Source: Anthopleura xanthogrammica
Taxonomy: Eukaryota; Cnidaria; Anthozoa; Actiniaria; Actiniidae
NCBI GenBank assembly: GCA_964019055.1
Contig: OZ025210.1
Coordinates: 8,389,547 to 8,453,546, forward strand
Reading direction: 5' to 3'
DNA: 64,000 nt
Positions 18,074-30,000 of this stretch are shown here, in pieces; position 1 is the stretch's first letter; every line of letters starts with the position of its first letter. The position numbers were made by a program, and so were the translations under genes. Under the pieces are notes generated by a model. It had not been told where the DNA came from. It saw nothing but the letters and a program-made list of their open reading frames with translations, and did not search any database.

Positions 18074-21000
18074 ATGGCAGACAATACCATGTGAGTAGAC
18101 CATTAAAATAGGCTACAAAGTAAATTCATGTTGACTTCTGGTATCTGTTTGCTTTACAGAAATCCAGCAAATTTATTCAAAGTGTTGATTGGTGAGTCAT
18201 AGCGTAGTTTTGTTGCCCCGCGGGAAATATTATTCTGATTACTATATATATATAATAGCTGATTACTACAACTTCCAGCATCACCTTTAAGTTATGACTT
18301 ACAAAAGATATTTTTTATGTAATTTTGTCAAAGTTTCTTGGGTCTAGGGCGTATCTAGGGGGAGGGGGTGGCAAAACCAAGAAGATACTTCTTTTGCTGT
18401 ACTAACCATTTAATTCCAAGCTAGAAAGGGGGGCCACAGGCACCCTGTGACACTATACCCCCCAAATCTGCCACTGTGGCTTACATAGTGGTGAGTTGGA
18501 TGCATAGGTGTATCTAAAGGGGGATCCTAGGGTGCCTGTGACCAAATTCCCCCCCCCCCCCCCTTTATAGAAAAGGAATAATAATTAATAAGACAATGTG
18601 GTTGTACCAATAAAAATAAGGAATTTGATATTGTAATGTCCAGAACAGTCCAACTAGGACTAACTTCTTTTTGGTTTGGCATTTCGGAGGGGATTAAATT
18701 TTTTTTCAGATTGTGTACCCCTGTTTGGAAAATCCTGGACATGCCCCTATTGAATGTTCATGATGGTGATTTTTACATCAACAGCATTAATTATCATAAT
18801 CTTTCAACAATGATAGCTATAGAGGTGGATCCAGGATTTTTGCTAGGTGGGTTCGAAATTTTGGTAAAAACTGCCAAACCCCACCCCATATTTTCTCATT
18901 ATAAAAAAATCCGGGAAAGAAGGGAGCCTGCATGTAACCCCACAGGCAACCGAAGTTCTATATTTCTGGAGAGTATATATGGGAATTTCTATTAATAATA
19001 TTTTATATAGAAATTTAAGAATAAAATTTGCTTTGTATCTTATGTTTCAATAAAATTGGTAAATTTTAGTAAACCAGTTTAAGGGTGGCTGAAGATGACT
19101 GGTTTTGATGTACAGCTTATAGAGGCTTTACACCATCATGTGATGGCAGCCATGTCAGGAGGCAAGAACAGAATCAGGAACGGAATCAGATTTACATGAG
19201 AAAGAATTCAGTTTCCCAGGGGAAAAGACTCTATTGTTGTGCTTCCTGTCATGGCTGCCAACATGTGATGGTGCAAAGCCTGTATAAACAGTAAATATGG
19301 ACAATGCACATTGCATTCTTGTTTTATTGTTGTTGTTCTCTAATCACTTATATTTTTTCAGCTACTGATATCCATCTTGGTTATGCTGAAAAAGACCAAA
19401 TAAGAGGAAATGATTCATTGGTTACTTTTGAAGAGATTCTAGAAATTGGAAAAAATCAAAAAGTATGGGATTATCTAAAATGTTCATGCTCATTTATTCA
19501 TCCATTTAGTTTTTCCTTCATTCAAACGACGAAACACAACCAACTTCATAGGGTTACATATGACAATTAGTAGTTAAATAGTATTTTAGTTTAGAGGAAA
19601 AGGAATACTGTTGGTGTGGCATTTTTCTTATCACAATTTAATTTTCATGTATCATCTTTTAAGAAGCATGATATTCTTATGGAGATGTTAATGCCGGGAA
19701 TGATCAAATGGTTCTTCCAAAACTTTATTCTATGCTTTTGAGCACATGCACAAGCTTTAGTTGAATTGCTTGTTTATTTGAATTGTCCTTACACAACCAT
19801 TAATGACTTGACACTGAGGAAGGCTCAAGTATGAGCCACAACTTCTGTCTATAAATAAATGTAAATTTAAGTCAGAGAAAACATAATTTATAAAACGATG
19901 TTTCATTTTTGTGTTACCTCTAAGCTGACAGAGTCCATGCCAGTTTTGTACTCAATAATTGTTTGCTAACTATTAGAATAAATGGCTGCAATTAGAATTG
20001 TAGCACCTTCAGTTATTTATAATAAGGTTTGTGAATGATTGGATGGTTATATGACTGATACTCAGTGAAACAACTGAGCTCACTGTGTACCATTTGTTTT
20101 GCTTGAAAATTCATCATTTGTTGTTTTTAATTTGTTTCTTTTCTTCATTTGTTTATCTGCTTATCCAATATTAATATTGATTGATTTTAAAGGTTGATTT
20201 TGTTCTTCTTGGCGGAGACTTATTCCATGAGAACAAGCCATCAAGGAAAACCTTACATGCTTGTATGGCACTTCTCAGGAAGTACTGCATGGGTAATGAT
20301 CCTTGTCAAGTGGAATTCCTGAGTGATCAGTCTGTTAACTTCTCAAACAATAGGTATGTGTTCAATATTGTGCTTTTGTTAGGGTTATGCACTCACACAT
20401 TTTTAGACATTTTATTATATCAAATATAAATATGATTTTTTTTTCTGCATACTATACACATTACAGTTCTTATTTCGAAATTTTATGCCCAGTAATGTTT
20501 GGATGTGCATATAACCTTGAATAAAAGGTTTTTCATTTAAGCTTTGTTTGGCTTGAATGATCATAAAGCCAGACATGTTAGTGATGTTCAATTGTGTCTT
20601 CAGACAGATTTCTCTGCTATTATTTCGGAGACATGCAATCATTCTCATGACTGTTACGATCAACATTTTAAAGCTATTATTATTTCACTCCAGAAAATAT
20701 TGAATCATAAAGATCTGCCCACCTACAGTACTAGCAGGACTTAAAATAACAGATGGTCATCAGTCAATGATTTTAAACGGTTTTGAACGAACATGTTGAC
20801 CGGTCATATTTGAAAAAAATAAGATAAAAATAATATCATACACCTGGCTGTTATTTTGAGCCCTGTACTAGTCATTTGCATCGATTCGTTGCGATTTCAA
20901 AGGAGACCGCTTTTAAGTTTACATTTTAGCTGTTAAACACACAAGTTTCAGGAGCCAATTAGAACATACATGTATAATAGAGTCTTCAAGTGTGATGTCA

Positions 21001-24000
21001 TAAAAAAATAAATTTTGGCTTTAACAATTTTCGATTTCCAAATGCGATAGACAATCAAAAAAAACATTTACACGCCAAATTTGACGAAAATCGGTCAAAT
21101 AGCAGCTGAGATATGGCCATTTGATTATATAATTTCCCCATACAATTCACTGTATTTTCGGCTCTCTTCATAAAGTTATGAACAGAGCTGAAAATACAGT
21201 GATTTGTATGGGGAAATTATATAATCAAATGGCCATATCTCAGCTGCTATTTGAACGTTTCTGGTCAAATTTAGCGTGTAAACGTCTTTTTTGATTGTCT
21301 ATCACAATTGGGAACCAAAAATATGATACAGCGAAAAATGATTTTTATGATGTAACATGTTTTATTTGATGTTTGGGGTTCATGTCAATATGCAAACAAT
21401 GGTACCTTGTAATGACAGACTTTAATTTCCAAGGGTGTGGGAATCAGCAGAGGGTATGTTGGGTTTTAAAACCTCATTTTGAAACCATTTTCATTGTTTA
21501 AAGTGGGACAACAATGAAAATTGAATCTTTTCAAAACGAGATTATTTTGATGAAAAATTACCAAAATACTTTATCTTAGAATATCGTCTGTCATTAATCC
21601 ATCTGGTTCCAACCCGTGACGATATTTACTCAACTCTTTGCTTTTAGCGTCCAGGTTTAGGACTTATTGCTACATCCTAGCTCCACCTGGTGTCTTCCTG
21701 GCATTATTTTCAAAAAGAAACAACAATGACAGAAATTAAATCCATATATTATGACCATCATGACAACAAGCCATAAGGGTTATCAATGTTGAGTAACTGA
21801 CTTCACCAAGATAAAACGTTTCAATAATGGCGGAAAGTGAAATCCGAGAAACAAAACTTGTATTGAGGACGTTCCCTTTATCGTACCCACAAAATAGCTT
21901 TAAAATATTAGTGTGAATATTATGTGGATATCAAAAATGCAAAAATATTAACTACGTTTATTTCATCATCATTAACCAAGTTTATTTGACATTGATTGTT
22001 GTTTTGTTAGGTTTCCTGTTGTTAATTATGAAGATCCTAACCTCAACGTATCCATGCCAGTATTCTCTATACATGGTAACCATGACGATCCAGCAGGGGT
22101 AGGTGTATCATTCTATTACCTAAAACTGTGGATAACAATAGTAAACAATATGACCCCAAAAATAGTCATTAGTATATGGCATGGAAAAACCTTTATAACT
22201 TCAAAATGCATCACTCAAACTATTTACTTTTTTCTGGCCAGTCAACAGCTCATCTTATGTAGAATCTATATTGAAAAAAATATAGTCAGATGTGTCATAG
22301 GCACTTTAACTTACCAACACTTCTGCTATCCTACCAATACCTACTTTGTGCCACTGACAGCCTTAGTACCATCATGTTTAGTTTTTTTGATAGAAATGTC
22401 CAAAATGCAGAAAAAAAGCGAATGAGGAGAGGAAGTTGGTAGGCTCTAACAAAATAGATACTTGAGGAGGCTGCCTACAGTTTTTCTAATGCTCGCCTCA
22501 TTGACTTTGGAGGGCTGCAGTTCTTACATGCAAGCACCTATCATTTTGAAATTTCAAGTTTCTGAAATTTGTTGTTTCTGTTATAATAATACCTTTGCAA
22601 AGAAATGCTGTTTTAAAAAATATTATTGACCATCTAAATCTTGTTAGGTTTTTCGCCTGGAATAACCTCGTTTCTCTTAGCACTATAACTTTAACTTATT
22701 TCCTTTCTATGTATTTCACAGTGCTACGCGGTCCTCATATTTAAATCTTGTTAGCTCTATCTCTGATGTAATACTGTCTACCCACCAACAACACACTATT
22801 ATTCTGCCAATATCCTACTGTCAACCTACCAACAACCTGCAGTCACATTTTAACGGAAAAACTACCAACAATCTACTGACAACCTACCATCAATCACTGG
22901 TCACGTTTTTACAGACAACTTACCAACAACATACCATTATTCTACCAACATCCTACTGGCAACCTACCATCAATCACCAGTCACTTTTTTACAGACAACA
23001 TACCAATAACATACCATTATTCTACTAACATCCTACTGACAACCTACCATCAATCACCGGTCACTTTTTCACAGACAACATACCAATAACATACCATTAT
23101 TCTACCAACATCCTACTGGCAACCTACCATCAATCACCAGTCACTTTTTCACAGACAACATACCAATAACATACCATTATTCTACCAACATCCTACTGGC
23201 AACCTACCATCAATCACCAGTCACTTTTTCACAGACAACATACCAATAACATACCATTATTCTACTAACATCCTACTGGCAACCTACCGTCAACTTGCAG
23301 TTACTTCTTTTTTACAGACAACCTTGATAATATATAGAATATTAACCATGAGAAATTTTCAATGCATTGAGATAGTAGCTGAGCATTGACCAACTGTCAA
23401 CTGAGTGTTGGCTTAAGCAAGGTTATGCAGTGGCCAAATGTTTACCAATACTCAGCCAATACTATGAGTGTTTTTAGGGCTTTTTCAAGTGCTGTGGAAA
23501 AGAATGAAATTTACTTAATTTTGGTGTTGAGCGCAACTGTATGCACAATAATCAGAAGCTACTGCCTTTCAAGTTTGATAATAGCTTTGGGTGTGAAGGG
23601 GAGTGGCTGAGGAAAGGTGGAAAAAAATTCAAGCACTTTGTTCATAACATTGATTAAATTTAGGCAGAAATATTTCTTACATATGAGGTGAAAAAATTAA
23701 CATTCAAGCAATTTGTTATCAAAATGAAAATATTTCGTAAATATGAGTTAGTGTAGGTGATTTGTCAGCCAAGTGTTGGTTAAGTGTTGGCCATGCCCAA
23801 CATGGCCAAGGGCACAGTTTTTCCCTGTCCAGACCAACTTAGGACAATAAATAACTTCTTTATTTTTTCCTCATTTACTTTTCCACTTGTCTTGCAATGT
23901 TTTTGTTGTTGTTTAACAATGAGCTATCCCATGTGCGCACATGCAGATCATGTCAGGATACTGGACAGCGAACAGAGGTAGAAAATACTGATGGCACCAA

Positions 24001-27000
24001 CAGCCAATTAGAGTGCATGATTGTTAGGATACCTTTCTGGGAGGGAAAAACCCTGATTTATTTATAAATAGATAGCTAGATTGATTGATTTGATAATCTA
24101 TTTCATAGGATGGTAACTTATGTGCATTAGACCTTCTTAGTGTCTGTGGATTGGTCAACTATTTTGGACGGCCCTCTTCTGTAGACGACATCACTGTATC
24201 TCCTATTCTACTCCAAAAGGGCTCATCAAAGATGGCAGTGTATGGTCTGGGATCTGTAAGAGATGAGAGACTACACCGAACATTCCTTAATCAGAAAGTG
24301 AAAATGCTGCGACCAAAGGAAGATCAGGATTCCTGGTTTAATCTACTTGTCTTACATCAAAACAGGCATGAAGTGATATATTGTTATTCTTAAAGAAACA
24401 TGTTTTCAGTTCAATTTAATATTACTTTAGTTGTTTTGAGTTGTACAAGCTTTGGGTTGTGTAGTACTAAGGGTAGCCCTAAGCACAGTCTTAGGGATTC
24501 CTCAACATGAGAAGATAGAATGTTATCTTCACAATTATGTTAAAGGTAATCACTTTTTAGAGAGTGAAAAAATATGTTTTTTATCCATGATTATAATATA
24601 TTAATAACATTTATTTTCTAATGTCAGAGCTAAGCATGGTGCAACTAACTATATCCCAGAGAAATTCCTGGACCCCTTCTTGGATTTGATCTTCTGGGGC
24701 CATGAACATGAATGTCTTATTGAGCCAGTACATGCTGAGGATCCAAATTTGCCATTTTACATTACACAGCCAGGATCTTCTGTTGCCACTTCACTATCTC
24801 ATGGAGAATCAAAACAAAAGTAGGTATATGAGAGTTACAAAGTGAGATCTTTAAACCTTTGGTGCAGATCCAGGATTTTCTTCTGGGAGGGGTGCTCCGT
24901 TGGAAGGCACCCACATAAGAAAAACACCAAACCCCCCTCCCCCCAAATAAACAACATGATATCATCCAAGAAAGAGAACATTATTACGTATTGGATATCT
25001 TCAAAGCCTGCAGTGACTGACTGACTGACTGACTGACTGACTGACTGACTGACTGACTGACTGACTGACTGACTGACTGACTGACTGACTGACTGACTGA
25101 CTGACTGACTGACTGACTGACTGACTGACTGACTGACTGACTGACTGACTGACTGACTGACTGACTGACTGACTGACTGACTGACTGACTGACTGACTGA
25201 CTGACTGACTGACTGACTGACTGACTGACTGACTGACTGACTGACTGACTGACTGACTGACTGACTGACTGACTGACTGACTGACTGACTGACTGACTGA
25301 CTGACTGACTGACTGACTGATTGATTGATTGATTGATTGAATATTATCTGATCAGGCATGTAGGAATCCTGGATATCAAAGCTGACAAGGCATTTCAGAT
25401 AACCAAAGTTCCTCTCAAGACTGTCCGGCCATTCTACATGGAGGATATAGTTCTGAGTGAGACAGATTTAGATCCTACAGAGGAACAGAAAGTGATGGCT
25501 TTTCTCACAGATAAGGTAATTTGAAACCCCTAAATGTTATGTTTGAATAAAGTAAGCATGTCATGTCTGCCTCAGTTATTCCAAATTAACCAACAGGCTT
25601 TTTAGTTAGCAAATAAATTATCATAAAGCTGGTATTTTTGGTGTAAAATCCAAATTTAATTCCTGCTGAGAATCATATAAAACCAGCTCTTTTACAATGC
25701 TTCCCACACATGAAATCATACAATTTGCTGCAACAACAGAAATAGGTTTCGTTGAAGGTCAATCAAAGTGTTTCCAAGACATTACTGGAAAACACAAAGA
25801 TTTCAAGGGCTCTTGCCTATGTTGTAGAAACGCCTAGATTGAGGTCCACCAAAACCTACTTTATCGCAATAGCAAATTGTACAATTTTCTGTGTGTAATT
25901 TTCTGCATGTAACTGGGAAGCACTGTGATGGTGCACGAAAAAAATATCCTAAGAAAGATTAAGTAAGACCTTCACTTTTCTTATCAAAAAGAAGTTTAAA
26001 CTTGATATGAAAACACATCAAACTTTCAAAAAAATTTCAAATTTGTTCGTAGTACCACTTTAATTGCATTAATTTGTACTTCCAGAATGATCTGTTTGAT
26101 TTGTGGCATTTCTTTGACTAGATATTATATTATCATATGATTTGAAGTTTGTTTCTAATATGTAAATTTAAGGTGGAACAGTTAATATCTAGAGCTGAGG
26201 ACGAACATACAGGAAACAGGCGACAGCCTAACAAGCCTCTTGTGAGATTGAGAGTAAGTTTATTTCTTTTTATTCCAAGTTAATTTTTCATACAGCATGA
26301 TAAAATGAACAAAATTATTAATAATGAATGCACTTTAAACTTTCAGTTATTCCATCTTGTTTCAATAATTTTTCTTTTGTTTTTCTTACTACCATTCTCT
26401 CCTTTCCTTTTATTTCCCATCTTATTTCAATATTCTTTTCTTTTTCTTGCCAATTTCTCCACCCCCATTAATTTTTTCCTTTTTCATTTCTTTTCTAAGT
26501 AAAGGTTTTCTTGTGTTTTGCTTGGTTTTCTATCTCACTCCCACATCCACTTTTCCTTCATTACCCTCTTTTTTTCTGGCTTTTATTACTTTTCCCATCC
26601 CTTTTCCTTTCTTTTTCTTTCCTCCTTCTTTTTGCCCTTTTCTTAACAGTCTGTTATGTATTTTGTTAATAACAGGTTGAGTACAGTGGTGGTTTCAGCT
26701 CATTCAGCACGCAGCGATTTGGACAACAGTTTGTAGACAGAGTAGCAAACCCAAAAGAAATTTTATTATTTCATAGAAAAAAGGAGGTCAAAAAAAGAGG
26801 TAGATAAACTCTCAACCTGTTACATCCTTTTTTGTACATAATTGTGTTACGTTCCCACAAAATATACCAGCTTTTTAAAAAAGACTTTCAGTAAATCATA
26901 TGTCACTGGATAAGAGAAAATCTGGCTACATCCTTTTAAATGAAGTAGTAGTACACTACAAGTAGTATTAGCTTACAGCTGTTTCTGATCAGAGACTGCT

Positions 27001-30000
27001 TGACTTTGAATAGTTTGTTTGAATCAATGCATCAGGTCAACAATGATTGAAGGAGGGGTTAAAAACCAGCTGGCTCGAGACAATTATAATGTATTAACAC
27101 TCTTACTCATAGTTTTTGTAGTTTTCAAAAAATTGAAATGTCAATATTTAAATTTTCTGAAAATCCAGGGGCAGATCTAGGGGAGGGGTGCAGGGGGTGT
27201 GCATCTACTGCATTATTGGTGCTAGAGTATGTGAATGTCCTTGTCAAGTCATAAATGGTGCACTCCCTCCTAAAAACTTCCTGGATCTGAAGTTATGTGA
27301 AAACATATTCATATGTTTTTTTATCAACTAGTTTACTGATTAAAAATTCATTGTGTTAGATAATAGTGCTATCAGACCAGATGTAGAGGAAAGAATGTTG
27401 CACCTCCGCCCAGAAGCACTAGATAATATTAGAATAGAAGACTTGATCAAGGAGTACTTGACGTCTAATGATAATGTAAGTATATTAAATTAGTTTAAGA
27501 CAGAGTCAACAAGTTTGGAGACTAGTCTTTGAAATATAATGACCATTCTAATGATTTATACTTATTGGAGTCCCTTGCATTGCCAAAACACATTTTCAGA
27601 ATCTGTGATCCCTTTGCTCTAAAAAGGCTCTCATTGGGTAGTCTTTTCAATATATTGTGGATAATAAGTGAAATGGCAGTCCCTTCTAAATTCGGGGCAT
27701 ATGGAAGACCACAATACTGCTTAGTAGCAACTGTCAAGTATCACCCTCAACGTCATTTTTTCCACATTCTTACTCTAGGCACTAGAACTCTCAATTCTGT
27801 CTGAGAACAAAATGGCTCAAGCTCTCCGTGAGTTCATAGACAAAGAAGAAAATGATGCTATTCAAACTCTGGTTAACTGGCAGCTTGATGTGGCTCAGAG
27901 ACACCTAAGACAAAGAAACAATGTTCAGGGCGATGAAATAGAGACTGAAGCGAGGAGGTTTGTTGAGCTGAGAAGACAAAGGGAAGAACAGAAGAATGAC
28001 GAAGAGGAACAAAAAGTCAGAGATGTATGGCAGGAACAGTTATTCAAACATGGGGTTTTGATGAGGCTATTTACTATGTGACACACTAAATTATGATCAC
28101 ATTTAATGTATTCGCATCCTTCTATGCACAAGCTTTTGTACATTAAACTGACACATTTCATGAAGCTGGCTGGTATAACCAAATAAGGCTTGTAAAAGCT
28201 TGTTTGGCAGCAAAAAAGCCCATGCATAGACTGAGTACATAAATACATTAAATGTCGTCAATACTTGCGCTGTAAATTTAGTCATTCCATATTTTTAAAG
28301 TTTTGATCTCTAATCCCAAGATTTCATTGTAATCTTTATATTAGGGAGTTTGGACTATGACACTATTTTACTACTAATCACTAACAGAATGCTTTATTGC
28401 AAATTTCTATTCCCTCAAGAGAATAGAGCATTCTGTTATTGGTAGTAATGTGACATTTATTTGAACAAAAGAAAGGGTTCAAGGGATACAAATGTAATTC
28501 TGGTGGTGATAGTATATGATGCAATTATGCAAATGGTCTAATGCAATTCCTATCAAAACAACTGAAATTTAAACTCAATAAACCATTTCAGCTTGGGCGT
28601 AATATTTTTCCATTTCAGACCATGTGTTATTCATTCCCTAGAGTATAGGCTCAGCCACATGAGACGATTTTTCATGCGACGTTTCATGCAACATCGACCA
28701 TCCATGCGACATTGCATGTGACGTCACAAAATAGAAATAGACAGGAGTTCTACATTTGTGACATCACATTACAAACCCCACAGTGTGAACGGGAGGTCAC
28801 ATTGTGTGATCTAGTTTTTGTGACGTCGCATCAAACTTTGCATAAACAATGGCATAGTATATCCGCACCTTATCATTTCTTTGTTTAATGGTTGTGCATG
28901 AGAAGACACATGCATATGGATACAACTCGAACAAAATAATCTTATTTTCAAGAGAATAACACTTTGTCTGAAATGGGAAACATTGTGCCCAAGCTGAAAA
29001 GGTTTATCATCATGTGTTTGACCAAGATTTTCAGCCAAATCCATGATTCCTAAATAACAAACAAAAACAGCAAGGGGGTATTTGGTGGACAAATGAATCA
29101 TTGAAAGTATTTTACTTGTGTCTCAGGTGTTGGATAAAAGCAAATCCATTAGTAGAAATAATGATGTTTTAAGTGATGATGATTTAAGTGACAATGACAG
29201 TATAGTCGCACCTGCTAAAGCAACCAGCAAAAGAGGTAAATATGGGTAATAGTCTAGTATTGTTGTTTAATTTTGAAAGAAATAGCCAGAATGAAAGGAG
29301 TATATTTGGATAATTGTTTAGTAAAATTTTAGACTTGAATATCAAAGAAGATGAAATTCAGGATGAAAAAATGTTTTACTAAAGACCCCTTTAATGTGAT
29401 GTCAAAGCAGCAAATTTGGAAGATGAAACAAAAGAATATCAATCTCCTGAGAATTGGAAATTATTGTTTTGTCCTCCAATTTGAGCTGCATTCCAGCGTG
29501 CTGCAAGGGGTCTGCTTTGACAAACTTTGAGAAACATCATTAATAATCACTGCTTGACCAGCGATATTGTCTCATAATCACTGCTCACTCAAGCAATCAC
29601 AACTCATGAAACTCTATATTCAAGTCTAAAATTATACTAAAATCAAATAGCCAGATCCCAGTAACACATCCAGTAAAATACCCCAATGAAACTAACACAG
29701 CTAACACAGAAGGAAATTATTTCTATATCAGGGCATGCAACTCTTGACCACCATTCTTCCACCAGTTTTATTCATTGTTTATGTTGCTTATACCATTTTC
29801 TTTGAAACTAACATGGACTTGTATGTTCCTTTTAACAGGCAGAGGGAGAGGAAAGGCTCAAGGTGCTACAAGTCAGCGAGGGCGGGGAAGTAGAGGGGGT
29901 GCTAGGGGAAGAGGAGAAGGGCGTGGCAGGGGTAGAGGCTCACAAGGAGGGAGAGGAAAAAAGGCAGGCCTTATAACAGAGTGTGAGTTTGAATGTCTTC

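Noticed and set aside
22775..23315. CRISPR-like regular repeat spacing
   Set aside because: The units are contiguous 80-bp tandem copies with no unique spacers, and the sequence is eukaryotic.
24835..25359. 174-codon (SVSQ)n minus-strand ORF
   Set aside because: Translation of the (CTGA)n microsatellite inside an MRE11 intron.
26305..26680. Phe/Pro-rich ORFs in MRE11 intron 9
   Set aside because: They come from a T/C-rich intronic tract; no conserved motif.
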